From [Clostridium] celerecrescens 18A (lineage in GTDB: Bacteria; Bacillota; Clostridia; Lachnospirales; Lachnospiraceae), in assembly GCF_002797975.1 (NCBI RefSeq), contig NZ_PGET01000001.1:4013501-4077500 (forward strand): a stretch of 64,000 bases of DNA, in the 5' to 3' direction. Shown one piece after another: positions 9,601-19,053 of this stretch. The position numbers and the translations under genes are program-made. The notes beneath the pieces were generated by a model. That model did not search any database. It was not told the DNA's origin and saw nothing but the letters and a program-made list of their open reading frames with translations. Position 1 is the stretch's first letter, and each line of letters opens with the position of its first letter.

Positions 9601-11147
9601 TCACTACAATCCTCGTCTTCATCATCCTCTTCAGGTTCATCATATGAACTATCCAAGACCTTCTCATTATATTTTCCACCTAACTCTTTCTTTCTTATTA
9701 CTTGATTTAAGTAAAATTCAGTCGCATCTTTTTCATTCTTATAATAAGTTCTCTGAATAATGTTTTCTAAAGAATCTGTAATGCCTTTTCGTTGGTTTAA
9801 ACTGTTTGATCGATTTTCAATATCAATCAAACTGTATGCCATCTCAAATGCAAGTTCTTCATCCGGGTATAATTCTGAAACAACATTCTTCAATATATCC
9901 CATTCCTCACTCTTGAACGCATCTGAAGCGATCCATTCAGGATCATCAAACTTTTTTCCTAGCACTGCTTCATAAATACGAGGTAGGGAATCATCAAACT
10001 CATGCTTATCAAATACCCATATTCTTCGTATATTTCTCAATTCCGGTAATGTGATTAACTCTAAGTTTTCAAACTCTTTCGGACCATTCTCGTTAATATC
10101 TTTTTGTATTTCCAAAAGATCTCTCAACCACTCTTCACGTACTTCTTTTAAATAAGGGCCATGATGTAACTGCTTATAGCTTCCCTGCAAATATCCTGCC
10201 ATCTTACGGAAGCCTCTCTTTTCTCTATCACTTTCCTCATCTCCAAACTTATTTCTAAACTCTAGAAGCGGTGTCATCCATGCCTTTTCATCATCATTTG
10301 CAATCATCGCCTCCATAGATTTGTCTTTTTCAACCATTGTACAAACCCAACAGCCAAAACGACTCTTCCCACAACTCGGGAGCCCTTTTTCTACCATCAT
10401 GGGACATTCTCCATCCGCTGTAGCACCTTTATAAAGTGTAAGCAATTCTTTATTCGAATAGCCCCATGGATTCTTATATTGCATTAAAAACACCCAAACA
10501 TCATTGTCGTTCCAGTCCTCCAAAGGAGAAAACACCAGTTCATTTACCATAGACTGGTTTGGGCTTAGCAACTCTCTAACTCTTTTCTTTTCATAATAAG
10601 CCATAGTTTGGGCACGCCTTGCGCTTTCCGCTTTACGCGTGCCAATCACCATAATAACCTCTCCATGCTCTGCTATTTTCTCCTTTACAAATGAATTAAC
10701 AGGCTGGATTTTTAATCTGTCAGTACACCAACGAAGCTTTTTCCTAGGAAATGGATATCCTTTTCCAATTAAATTTACCCAAAATGTATTATTATAAGCT
10801 GGTGTCAATGAATGCGTCAAAAATGGAAGTCCCTGCTCTACAGCTGCCTTGTCCATTAGATTCAAAGAATTTTGAACCCATTTTGAAATTACTGGTGACT
10901 CAACTAATGTATCTGTATTTATGATATGGACCGGCTTCTTTAACTGTTCTTTAGGTAAAGTACTAAGTGAAAGCCATACCAACTGTAATGTTGCAGTGCT
11001 ATCTTTTCCTCCAGAATATCCAATTACCCATGGAATATCATCAACCAAATATAAATTTCTTACTGTTTCCATCAATCCAACTATTATTTCTTTAGTAATC
11101 GTTACATCCCGCTTGTTAACTTCGCAGGTCGCACACTTTTCTGCCAT
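9597..11147 (-). CDS. dndC: DNA phosphorothioation protein DndC (PAPS reductase-like)
   Basis: A 516-residue adenylyl-transferring, sulfur-inserting protein. The ATP-pyrophosphatase loop SGGKDST is at residues 45-51. The four cysteines in ECPMM, SCGK and GCWVC are those expected for the 4Fe-4S cluster of DndC. The ATG at 11147 was preferred over one at 11228 because the latter lies inside dndB, and family members begin close to the CATCEVNK segment. It starts 13 bases after the dndB stop. The acidic C-terminal tail EPEEDDEDEDCSE is a notable local feature. Confidence 0.95.
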   Translation of the reverse strand: MAEKCATCEVNKRDVTITKEIIVGLMETVRNLYLVDDIPWVIGYSGGKDSTATLQLVWLSLSTLPKEQLKKPVHIINTDTLVESPVISKWVQNSLNLMDKAAVEQGLPFLTHSLTPAYNNTFWVNLIGKGYPFPRKKLRWCTDRLKIQPVNSFVKEKIAEHGEVIMVIGTRKAESARRAQTMAYYEKKRVRELLSPNQSMVNELVFSPLEDWNDNDVWVFLMQYKNPWGYSNKELLTLYKGATADGECPMMVEKGLPSCGKSRFGCWVCTMVEKDKSMEAMIANDDEKAWMTPLLEFRNKFGDEESDREKRGFRKMAGYLQGSYKQLHHGPYLKEVREEWLRDLLEIQKDINENGPKEFENLELITLPELRNIRRIWVFDKHEFDDSLPRIYEAVLGKKFDDPEWIASDAFKSEEWDILKNVVSELYPDEELAFEMAYSLIDIENRSNSLNQRKGITDSLENIIQRTYYKNEKDATEFYLNQVIRKKELGGKYNEKVLDSSYDEPEEDDEDEDCSE

Positions 11148-11160
11148 CTTCCCATCTCTC

Positions 11161-12234
11161 CTAGATATTAATAGACCCAAGGAATTGATTTTCCCTATGC
11201 TCTTCATCCTTTGAAAATTCAAGTCCAATTTCTCTTTTGATTCGATTTGCTGTAAGCATTATTGCTTTATTGCTTGTTATGATTTTTCCATCAGCCCTAA
11301 TTACTCGTAATTTCCACTGTACTGCACTTCTTTTCCAATCAATGCTCTGAAGCTTCAAAAGAACATCTTCCATTTGACTTTGAGGATTATTATAAAAATA
11401 ATTACCAATGATCCCAAATGCCTGTATCACAACACCTTGAGTAACAATATAGTTTTCTCGCAGATCCACTTTAGAAATTTCATGGTTCATTAACTCATTC
11501 CACTGAATAATATTTTGAACAATGTTTGTCCAAAATTTACACAAAAATCTTTCAGCTGCATCCGATACTTCAGTACAGCCAACAATTCTTTTATTTGCTG
11601 TATAGAAAGTATTTAATGTAAACAAGTTAGATGAAAACTTCCCTAATATATCCCTTTCCTTATCCGTATAATCATTTAGAAATTTTACCCGTGAGACGAC
11701 ATTCCTATTAATAACAGCTAGTGCATCTCTTGAATCATATAATTCTGCAATAGAATTAGATGTCTTGACGGCATGCTTGTTTAAATCAGTAAATAGCTGT
11801 TGACTTCTAGTTAAGCCTAAATCCTCATAAAGTACGACTGAAATAGTTTCTGTACCAAGTGAAGCGTCTTCATTTAAAGCATCTAAAATGGCTGCTTTTC
11901 TATGTTGTCCATCGTTAATCAAAAGGCGAGCATCCATAGCAACCTCTAAAATACCCGTTCCCAGCCCATCACTGCTTTCATGAAATTCAAATTCTCCATC
12001 TATTGAAGCTGCTAATGCTGAAAATGCATAAGAATCCCTATTTTCAGTTATATACCTACTAATAACCGGAATTCTGGACTCATTCATTTTTCTTTGGGCC
12101 CTATATTCCGGAAGAACATATTCTTCTGTATTAGGGAAAAGTTTTGATAACATTTTTAAAGGCACCATGGCTATATAATACTCTCTTCGCGCTTGTTTAC
12201 CTCTTACCACTGGAAATTTGTACGTATAATCCAT
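11161..12234 (-). CDS. dndB: DNA sulfur modification protein DndB (DGQHR domain)
   Basis: A 357-residue protein with the family-defining DGQHR motif at residues 108-112, within LLINDGQHRKAAI. DndB has been described as a transcriptional repressor that limits modification frequency in other bacteria. It is the first gene of the modification half of the operon. It lies 81 bases downstream of dptH, with a perfect palindrome between them. The start ATG has GGAGG upstream. Intact. Confidence 0.93.
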   Translation of the reverse strand: MDYTYKFPVVRGKQARREYYIAMVPLKMLSKLFPNTEEYVLPEYRAQRKMNESRIPVISRYITENRDSYAFSALAASIDGEFEFHESSDGLGTGILEVAMDARLLINDGQHRKAAILDALNEDASLGTETISVVLYEDLGLTRSQQLFTDLNKHAVKTSNSIAELYDSRDALAVINRNVVSRVKFLNDYTDKERDILGKFSSNLFTLNTFYTANKRIVGCTEVSDAAERFLCKFWTNIVQNIIQWNELMNHEISKVDLRENYIVTQGVVIQAFGIIGNYFYNNPQSQMEDVLLKLQSIDWKRSAVQWKLRVIRADGKIITSNKAIMLTANRIKREIGLEFSKDEEHRENQFLGSINI

Positions 12235-12252
12235 AATTCCTCCAAAATAAAT

Positions 12253-12287
12253 AAGCTATACTTAAGTAGACTACTTAAGTATAGCTT
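12253..12287. promoter_or_regulatory. Perfect palindrome between dptH and dndB
   Basis: A 35-bp perfect inverted repeat: arms AAGCTATACTTAAGTAG and CTACTTAAGTATAGCTT with a one-base centre. A one-base loop is too tight for an ordinary hairpin terminator, although a smaller hairpin with a T-rich 3' side could form in the leftward transcript. It lies 18 bases upstream of the dndB start, which fits a dimer-binding operator, perhaps for DndB itself, separating restriction from modification expression. Confidence 0.7.
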
Positions 12288-12315
12288 CATCATTGTTTTT
12301 AGTCAATTAAAACCC

Positions 12316-15300
12316 TTATCTTTCTTCCAATATTTCCTTTGCATACTTCCAGAAAGCGTTATCTTTCATATAGATTGGATCTTGAACATTTCCTATTTTA
12401 ACAATGCTTTCATGTTTCTTTAAATTTTTGATATCACTACAAATGCGTGACTCATCTGAGCTTCCTGGTTGTGTGTTGAATACAAACCTAACATCTGCAT
12501 TGGCTAGGTCTGCTACATTATGAATTACCCACGAAAGTATATACTTTGAATAGTCCTCTTCCTTTGTCACAAAATGTTTTAGGAACTGCGTTGAAAGTAT
12601 AGTTCCCACTCCAAATTCTCGGCCTTCCTTTAAAATCTTTCTCAGTGATGGGTAACATTCACGAAGAAAGTTATCTGCCTCATCTACCAATATGAGTTTA
12701 TTCATTTGGCGATAACTGCCTTCTAACTTGCTGTGCCCCGCCGCCTGCATCTGCGAATAGAACAGATCCAGTGTCAATGCAACAACAAGGTTTTGAATAT
12801 CCGCATCATATCCCGACATATCGATAACTACTACGCCATGAAGAAGATCAAATAAAGATTTTGTATTTGATGCTACAGGTTCAAAAATTTCAAACATTGA
12901 GATTTTACTCAATATCGCATCAAGCACATCTCCCTTCTTTATATCTTCATCTAAATCATAAATTTGGTATATATTGGCAAATGTGGGTGGCTCATTAGCC
13001 CATGTAGAAGAATCTGCTTTTTTAATTCCGCATCTTGAATATGCCTCATCAATACAATTCAATAAAATATTCTTCTGCTTTGGACCTAATGAAGAATTTA
13101 CTTTTGCCAAAGTATCAACAAAGGTATTTGCCGTATGTACTGGCAAAAGTGGCTTTGGTGTTTCAGACCATGCCAAAGCCAATGAATTAAATGGTAAATG
13201 ATATGGTCTATATACCTTTGCATCAGTCAGTTTTACAAAATCCGTTTTTGTTTCGTTATAGTCTCCTTTATAATCAAAAATAAGGATTCCTACATCATCT
13301 GATGCAATATTTGCTGTACGTTTCTGATAAATCTGTGCAATTAATGACTGTGTAAACTGAGTTTTACCAGTTCCCATTGTACCTATAATACCAGTATTCG
13401 TATGAAAAAGAACATCTGTATTATTTGGTTCCCAAATAACATCCATACCATTTTGCTGGTTCACGCCAAATTTCACTCGGATTCCCGGAGAAGATACTTC
13501 TAACTTATTCATTTCCGAAAGCGTATTTTGAGGCTCATCAAATGGCTCATCATCGGGATTTCTCTCTTCTTGCTGTCCAGAACATTCACATATCTCTTTA
13601 TCTTGTGTATTCTTATCCTGCTCAAATTCTGTAACATTTAACTTGGAAAAATCTCCTGTCAAACCTGAAATATCTTTCTCATTAAACAGCATGAATTCAT
13701 TATCTTGTCTTAAAGCTATATTATCAGATATCTCATCTATAGTTTTTAGAATCAATTCAAATTCGTCATATTCGAGCATTTCAATAAAGTTAATAGCATC
13801 TTCCTTAAATGATGTCCGGCGTTCAATATGTGCCTTTCTAAAAGAGAGAACAGCACCCTTTCCCAAAACCTCTCGAATATCATCAGATATTTCATACTCC
13901 TCATTTAATATCGCTTCTCTAAACTGATCAATTACAATATCCCATTTTTGTGAGTCATCTACATGATATACCTTCATTTTTTTGCAACTCGTAACCAAAA
14001 GTTGCATCAAAAAGTTTCTATTTACTTTGTATAAAATTGTTCCTACCAATTCATCATTAGGTGCGAATGCTTGCTTCAAACCATTAGCAGTAGACGCAGA
14101 CTGTTCAAATGCCTTTTTAATTACTACATTATCATTTATTCCCGTCTTTACCTCAGTTGGATACAAGTATATTTTTAATTTATCCGCATTGTAATTCAAT
14201 CCAATGAATAATAAATCGTCACTCGTCGGTCCTTTTTCGAATCCAAGATTTTTGGCTGACAAAATACTTTCGTCCCGTGACAAACCTGCTCCTCCAGACA
14301 CTCGTAACATTTCTTCCAAAGAGATAGGAACCCACAGAATATCTGGATGACGCAAGAATGCCAACATAAATTTGATTGCAGCAACAATACTAATTTTTTC
14401 TCTAGAAAAAGTTGAATCCTTATTTGCTCCTACCATCTTTTTAGACGACACAAGTCGTAGCAGCCAATCTCCGTTGATTGCATTAAAAAGATTTATAATA
14501 TTGGAAATATCCCGAAGTTCTGCATCTATACCTTTATCTTTCAAATATTCTTGAATTACTTTTGAATATTGCTTTGACTTTTGAGTTACTGTTATCGCAT
14601 CATATCCACTACTAGAAGTATACTGATCACTATAATGAATTATCAACAAATCACTATTTGCTTCTTTTTCACTGAAAAAATCCAAGTCTACTTTAGGATT
14701 CACAAATACAACCCAGTTTGAAGCGTCATATATTCCATTCATCTTATCTTCCGCTTTAGAATCTATCTGTGTAGATATACTACTCCCTGAATAATATGGA
14801 TTTCCTGTCGTTCCTACTTGTACTAGTGCATTATATTGTTCCGTTAATTCAATTAGCTTTGTACGTTTCGCATATTTTGTTCCAAATCCTGTTCTGTATT
14901 TCTGCCCATACTTACTAGAAGGTACCCCTGATAAAATTCCTCCAATTGATGCACCCGTCTCAATTTGATTCATAGTTGCAATCTCAGATGTCACCTCAGA
15001 TTCCATTTCATAAAATGATATATGTGCATAGGCATAATTTTTCCCTGTGTCTTTATAAAAATAACATGCAACATTCTTTGACATTATGCCTTCAAGATTG
15101 TTCATTGTAATACCACTTACAACCGAAAGCTTCATATCAGCTAAATACTTTTTGAGCAGCCCATAATCTCTCAAATTTGAAAAAACATTTCCTTTTTTAT
15201 CATCTGTATAAACATGAATCTCAAACCTCATTAGCTGATCTACGTCTGGCTGACGATTAACCGAATGAATAAAATACTGAGCAATTCCTATAAAGACATC

Positions 15301-17658
15301 ACTGCAATCCCCCATATTAATCAGATTAATCTTAATTGTCTTATTATTAATATCCTCAAAAATGTATTTGAAGTGTGAACTAAACTCTACAATTTTTTCT
15401 TCTACAAGTTTCGGAACATATCTTCTGCTGCCACGATATTTCCTGTTTTCAGCTGGAGCATAATACTTCCATTCTGTAGAATATAATTGGTCGGAGACCT
15501 TATAAATTTTTTTATTTCTTCTTATATACGGTAACAAATTAATAGAGTTTAGTCTGTCAACAACAATATCCGATGCTGAATCTATAGATTTTTCTTTCGC
15601 CAACATCAACTGATATTCAACGTTCAGTGGATGTAATGGTGTAAGAAGTATTTCATTATCTTCATTTCCAACTGATATTGATCCCAAGAACAATGCTTCT
15701 TCCTGTAACTTTGAAAATGGCTTACCTTCTTCCAACGTTACAAACACCTGCTTAAATGCCTCCAAATATTTCTGAGCTGCTTTTTTAATTTCCCCTCCCA
15801 TATATGCCAAAGTTGGAACCGTAGATGCTGACTTGTAAGCTGCCAAAAAATTCAAATATGAATTAAGCAAATTACTTTCTATTTCTAGATTAACCTTTTC
15901 AATCTTAACTTGCTCTGATGCATAAAAATGACGACACTTTCCATAGGTAATTCCATCATCAACTATCTGCTGTTCTATGCGTAGTTCACGGAGTAAATTA
16001 GCCTTTGCAAAATACTCTTGTGATTCCTTATAAATATGCAAATTATCAATAAATTCAAAATTACCCTTTGTGGCGATTTTATCTCTAAGAATTTTTCTTC
16101 CTGTTATTTCCACACTCTTTGCTTCATCTGGAAAAAGTGAAAATGGAACAACTATTCCTGAAAAATTAATTTGTATATTAATACCGCATCCATAATTTGC
16201 AAGCTCGTCCTCTGAGGCATACAAATGTAAACGTTCATCATAGTTACAACGATACTCTTCATTATCATCTAACTTTTCTGACATATTTTTCGCGCCATTT
16301 TGGTTAAATATCAAATCAGTTCCAATTCCAAGCAACTTGATACTTGATTTAGATTTTGTTTTTTTCCAATTAATGATAAAATTTCTTTTTATGGTCTCTG
16401 CCAAATATGTTGCATAAAGGTCTAAAATACAAATTTTAAAAATATATGTAATATCATTAGCTGTATCAGTAATTTCAATCTTATGAAACGATATACCGCT
16501 TCTATTAAGTTCAAAAACCAGATTATTTGCCTCTTTTACAAAAGAAATATCATCTGCTGAAATATCATTATAATGTACCTTGACATTACATGCCACACGA
16601 ATATGAATCATTGGATATTTATCCGGATTAAAAATAATCATACTCCGTCTGCGTTTTTTAGTTGTCATGGAACCTTCGTTGCGTATCAGTACTTTTTCAT
16701 CCAATGCCAATGACTCCAGTGGAATTTCTCCATATATGGTAATATCTTCAAGATCTATTTGTAATGGATTTTCTTTTTTCGCCTGCTTCTTTTCCATTGC
16801 TGTCAAAACTTCTGCATAGGTAAACAAAGTACTCCAGTTCTCCGGATCATCTTTACGAGTACGCTCAATTCGGATAATGAAACTATCTTCAAAGTCATTA
16901 GACAAATCTGACTCTAAATTTCCAAATCTTATACTACGATCAATCCTCTCAAAAAACTGATTGTTCTTCTTCAATTCCTTATCAATCTGCATCTTACCAA
17001 AATTGGAGAAGTCCTTCTTTCCATCAACATAAAACAATCTGAACCCCGGGAAATTATTCCGGGCTACTAACCCGCCACTCATAATTGATAACAAATCTTT
17101 ATACTCATAAAGTGATGTTTTATCGCTGAATACATCACTTTCTCTACGGCTCAATTCAAAATCTAAAATACGTTGCTCTAAAAAAGTGAGCTGTGTACTT
17201 TCCTCTGCCATCTTTCGAATTTCTTGCATAAGATTACCCGGATAAAACGGCATACCATTAGCAGTCATATTTCTAGAACCACTCTTAGCACTATCAATTG
17301 GATTTGAAGAAATCATCAAAATAGGTTTCTTAGCATCATTTGCTGCATTTCTCAAGGTTGCACATAAAAAATCATTTGTCATCCCATTAATCTGTGAAGC
17401 AATAATTATTTCATCATCAACAACTTTCAGGGTATACGTTCTATATACAGTGCCATCCATACACTTGTACGAATACTCTCCCAATGTTTTATTTTGCTCA
17501 GACAGCTTTCGAAGAGATTCTGTTACCCCTTCAACCATATCCCCATCGTCGAGTTTTAGACAGAAACTCTCCCCTAATTGCAAAATTCCTTGTGACGAGA
17601 TTGCCTGAAAATAACCATTTATTCTTTTAGCTATAAAATCATAAAATTCTCTTAACAT
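12316..17658 (-). CDS. dptH: Phosphorothioation-dependent restriction protein DptH (HerA/FtsK-like ATPase)
   Basis: A very large (about 1780-residue) ATPase of the DptFGH restriction complex, which attacks DNA lacking phosphorothioate. Near residue 1420 lies Walker A, IIGTMGTGKTQFTQSLIAQ, followed by GILIFDYKGDYN. A Walker B-like LILVDEADNFL and a downstream GREFGVGTILSTQ complete a HerA/FtsK-type motor. The long N-terminal part has no motif I recognise. The ATG at 17658 is preferred, with GGAG 9 bases upstream; one at 17691 would deepen the overlap with dptG. Even so it overlaps dptG by 20 bases, indicating coupling. Confidence 0.9.
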   Translation of the reverse strand: MLREFYDFIAKRINGYFQAISSQGILQLGESFCLKLDDGDMVEGVTESLRKLSEQNKTLGEYSYKCMDGTVYRTYTLKVVDDEIIIASQINGMTNDFLCATLRNAANDAKKPILMISSNPIDSAKSGSRNMTANGMPFYPGNLMQEIRKMAEESTQLTFLEQRILDFELSRRESDVFSDKTSLYEYKDLLSIMSGGLVARNNFPGFRLFYVDGKKDFSNFGKMQIDKELKKNNQFFERIDRSIRFGNLESDLSNDFEDSFIIRIERTRKDDPENWSTLFTYAEVLTAMEKKQAKKENPLQIDLEDITIYGEIPLESLALDEKVLIRNEGSMTTKKRRRSMIIFNPDKYPMIHIRVACNVKVHYNDISADDISFVKEANNLVFELNRSGISFHKIEITDTANDITYIFKICILDLYATYLAETIKRNFIINWKKTKSKSSIKLLGIGTDLIFNQNGAKNMSEKLDDNEEYRCNYDERLHLYASEDELANYGCGINIQINFSGIVVPFSLFPDEAKSVEITGRKILRDKIATKGNFEFIDNLHIYKESQEYFAKANLLRELRIEQQIVDDGITYGKCRHFYASEQVKIEKVNLEIESNLLNSYLNFLAAYKSASTVPTLAYMGGEIKKAAQKYLEAFKQVFVTLEEGKPFSKLQEEALFLGSISVGNEDNEILLTPLHPLNVEYQLMLAKEKSIDSASDIVVDRLNSINLLPYIRRNKKIYKVSDQLYSTEWKYYAPAENRKYRGSRRYVPKLVEEKIVEFSSHFKYIFEDINNKTIKINLINMGDCSDVFIGIAQYFIHSVNRQPDVDQLMRFEIHVYTDDKKGNVFSNLRDYGLLKKYLADMKLSVVSGITMNNLEGIMSKNVACYFYKDTGKNYAYAHISFYEMESEVTSEIATMNQIETGASIGGILSGVPSSKYGQKYRTGFGTKYAKRTKLIELTEQYNALVQVGTTGNPYYSGSSISTQIDSKAEDKMNGIYDASNWVVFVNPKVDLDFFSEKEANSDLLIIHYSDQYTSSSGYDAITVTQKSKQYSKVIQEYLKDKGIDAELRDISNIINLFNAINGDWLLRLVSSKKMVGANKDSTFSREKISIVAAIKFMLAFLRHPDILWVPISLEEMLRVSGGAGLSRDESILSAKNLGFEKGPTSDDLLFIGLNYNADKLKIYLYPTEVKTGINDNVVIKKAFEQSASTANGLKQAFAPNDELVGTILYKVNRNFLMQLLVTSCKKMKVYHVDDSQKWDIVIDQFREAILNEEYEISDDIREVLGKGAVLSFRKAHIERRTSFKEDAINFIEMLEYDEFELILKTIDEISDNIALRQDNEFMLFNEKDISGLTGDFSKLNVTEFEQDKNTQDKEICECSGQQEERNPDDEPFDEPQNTLSEMNKLEVSSPGIRVKFGVNQQNGMDVIWEPNNTDVLFHTNTGIIGTMGTGKTQFTQSLIAQIYQKRTANIASDDVGILIFDYKGDYNETKTDFVKLTDAKVYRPYHLPFNSLALAWSETPKPLLPVHTANTFVDTLAKVNSSLGPKQKNILLNCIDEAYSRCGIKKADSSTWANEPPTFANIYQIYDLDEDIKKGDVLDAILSKISMFEIFEPVASNTKSLFDLLHGVVVIDMSGYDADIQNLVVALTLDLFYSQMQAAGHSKLEGSYRQMNKLILVDEADNFLRECYPSLRKILKEGREFGVGTILSTQFLKHFVTKEEDYSKYILSWVIHNVADLANADVRFVFNTQPGSSDESRICSDIKNLKKHESIVKIGNVQDPIYMKDNAFWKYAKEILEER

Positions 17659-19051
17659 ACTGTGCATCTCCACTATCACTCTTTTTATCAATCAGATTTA
17701 ATTTTGTAAAAAACTCCTGTAATAATTCCTTGGAAGTATTATCTAAATAAATCCCCCTATATTCATATTCTTTATAAAGATCTATTAATCGAATCCTGTC
17801 TTTATCTTGCAATGAAATTTTTGTAAGAAAAATAATGTCTCGTTCTGTAAGATTAAGAACCAATCCAGATTTTTTACGATTCTTTACCCAACGTTCTTTG
17901 CAAAAATCCGAAAACTTCTCATTATAGAACTGATTTGCTCGTTTTCGATCCGTATTAAGGAACTGTTCCTCTACACACTTGAATAAATGCCTAAGAGCTT
18001 TATCCGTTTTCGATCCACCTTCTGCATAAGGAATTTCATCAAATTTTTTATAATCTCCGACACACGAGGTATATGCATGCTCTGCACTTTTTATTTCTGA
18101 CGCAACAAATTCATCTCTACTTTCATTTGCTTTCACATAATTTTGTAAATCTATGTAGTCGCACATTAGATTTATATCATCATGCTGGTTAATAATTTCT
18201 AAAGTAATCGCATGGCTAAACATATGATTGATTTTTGCCTGTAGATTTTCCCAGCCTTCAACACAGCACAATCGGTTTTTATTTACTCTTTCCCAATCTA
18301 ACGCAAAATATAGGGGTATTGGATCCTCTCTCTTTCCCATACCAAATTGGTCTAGCGTGATGCACGTTTGAGAAACATAATAAAAATAATATAGTGCCAA
18401 AAGATTTGACAGGTCTTCCAATGAAGTCATCCCGGTATCAAGCATGAAGTAAAAATCTTTTTTAAATTTTTCTTGAACATTCGTAATTATTGGATAGTAA
18501 GGCTTTTCCTTTCCCCTTTCTAATTGTTTAGATTCGATACTATCTATTACCATCTTTTCCAACACGTTATATGGATATTTATCAATAGCTTCTTTTATTA
18601 TTTTACGGTCTGCATCACCAACTCCCATAACACATGACATGAAAAAAGCAACTCTATCAGCACTTTTATTCTGAACGTTGGTTTGATATGGATATAAGCC
18701 AATATTCTCGGCAATAAAATCTCCACCTCTAAAAAATAGATTAGATATTAAATCTTGAAAATATTCAAGGTCCTCTGCATCTATATCAATGTTACTGATC
18801 AACCTTTGACATAAAGACTCTTCATCTATATCCTCTGTTTCCAAATCAAGCGCTTTTCTAAAAAAACCACTGATAATTTCTTCCATATCATAGACTATAG
18901 GCGCCTGAGATTTTCCACTTGCTTTGTATGGGAATAATTTAAAGGCATTATCAGGATAATGGGACAATCGCAATGAATCTAAAGACTTCTCTTCTTTTTC
19001 CTTTACTTTAAAGCTATCTTTAAATCTTAACTCACTAAATTTGTAGTTCAC
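17639..19051 (-). CDS. dptG: Phosphorothioation-dependent restriction protein DptG
   Basis: A 470-residue protein between dptF and dptH, with no catalytic motif visible; identification rests on position, size and general resemblance to DptG. It starts with GTG at 19051, two bases after the dptF stop, with AAGGTGG upstream. The C-terminus overlaps dptH. It is required with DptF and DptH for restriction in characterised systems, but its biochemical role is not established by this sequence. Confidence 0.87.
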   Translation of the reverse strand: MNYKFSELRFKDSFKVKEKEEKSLDSLRLSHYPDNAFKLFPYKASGKSQAPIVYDMEEIISGFFRKALDLETEDIDEESLCQRLISNIDIDAEDLEYFQDLISNLFFRGGDFIAENIGLYPYQTNVQNKSADRVAFFMSCVMGVGDADRKIIKEAIDKYPYNVLEKMVIDSIESKQLERGKEKPYYPIITNVQEKFKKDFYFMLDTGMTSLEDLSNLLALYYFYYVSQTCITLDQFGMGKREDPIPLYFALDWERVNKNRLCCVEGWENLQAKINHMFSHAITLEIINQHDDINLMCDYIDLQNYVKANESRDEFVASEIKSAEHAYTSCVGDYKKFDEIPYAEGGSKTDKALRHLFKCVEEQFLNTDRKRANQFYNEKFSDFCKERWVKNRKKSGLVLNLTERDIIFLTKISLQDKDRIRLIDLYKEYEYRGIYLDNTSKELLQEFFTKLNLIDKKSDSGDAQYVKRIL

Positions 19052-19053
19052 TA

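Noticed and set aside
11148..11228. An N-terminal extension of dndC
   Set aside because: It would lie inside dndB in another frame; the ATG at 11147 with AGGAGAG upstream gives the family-typical start.
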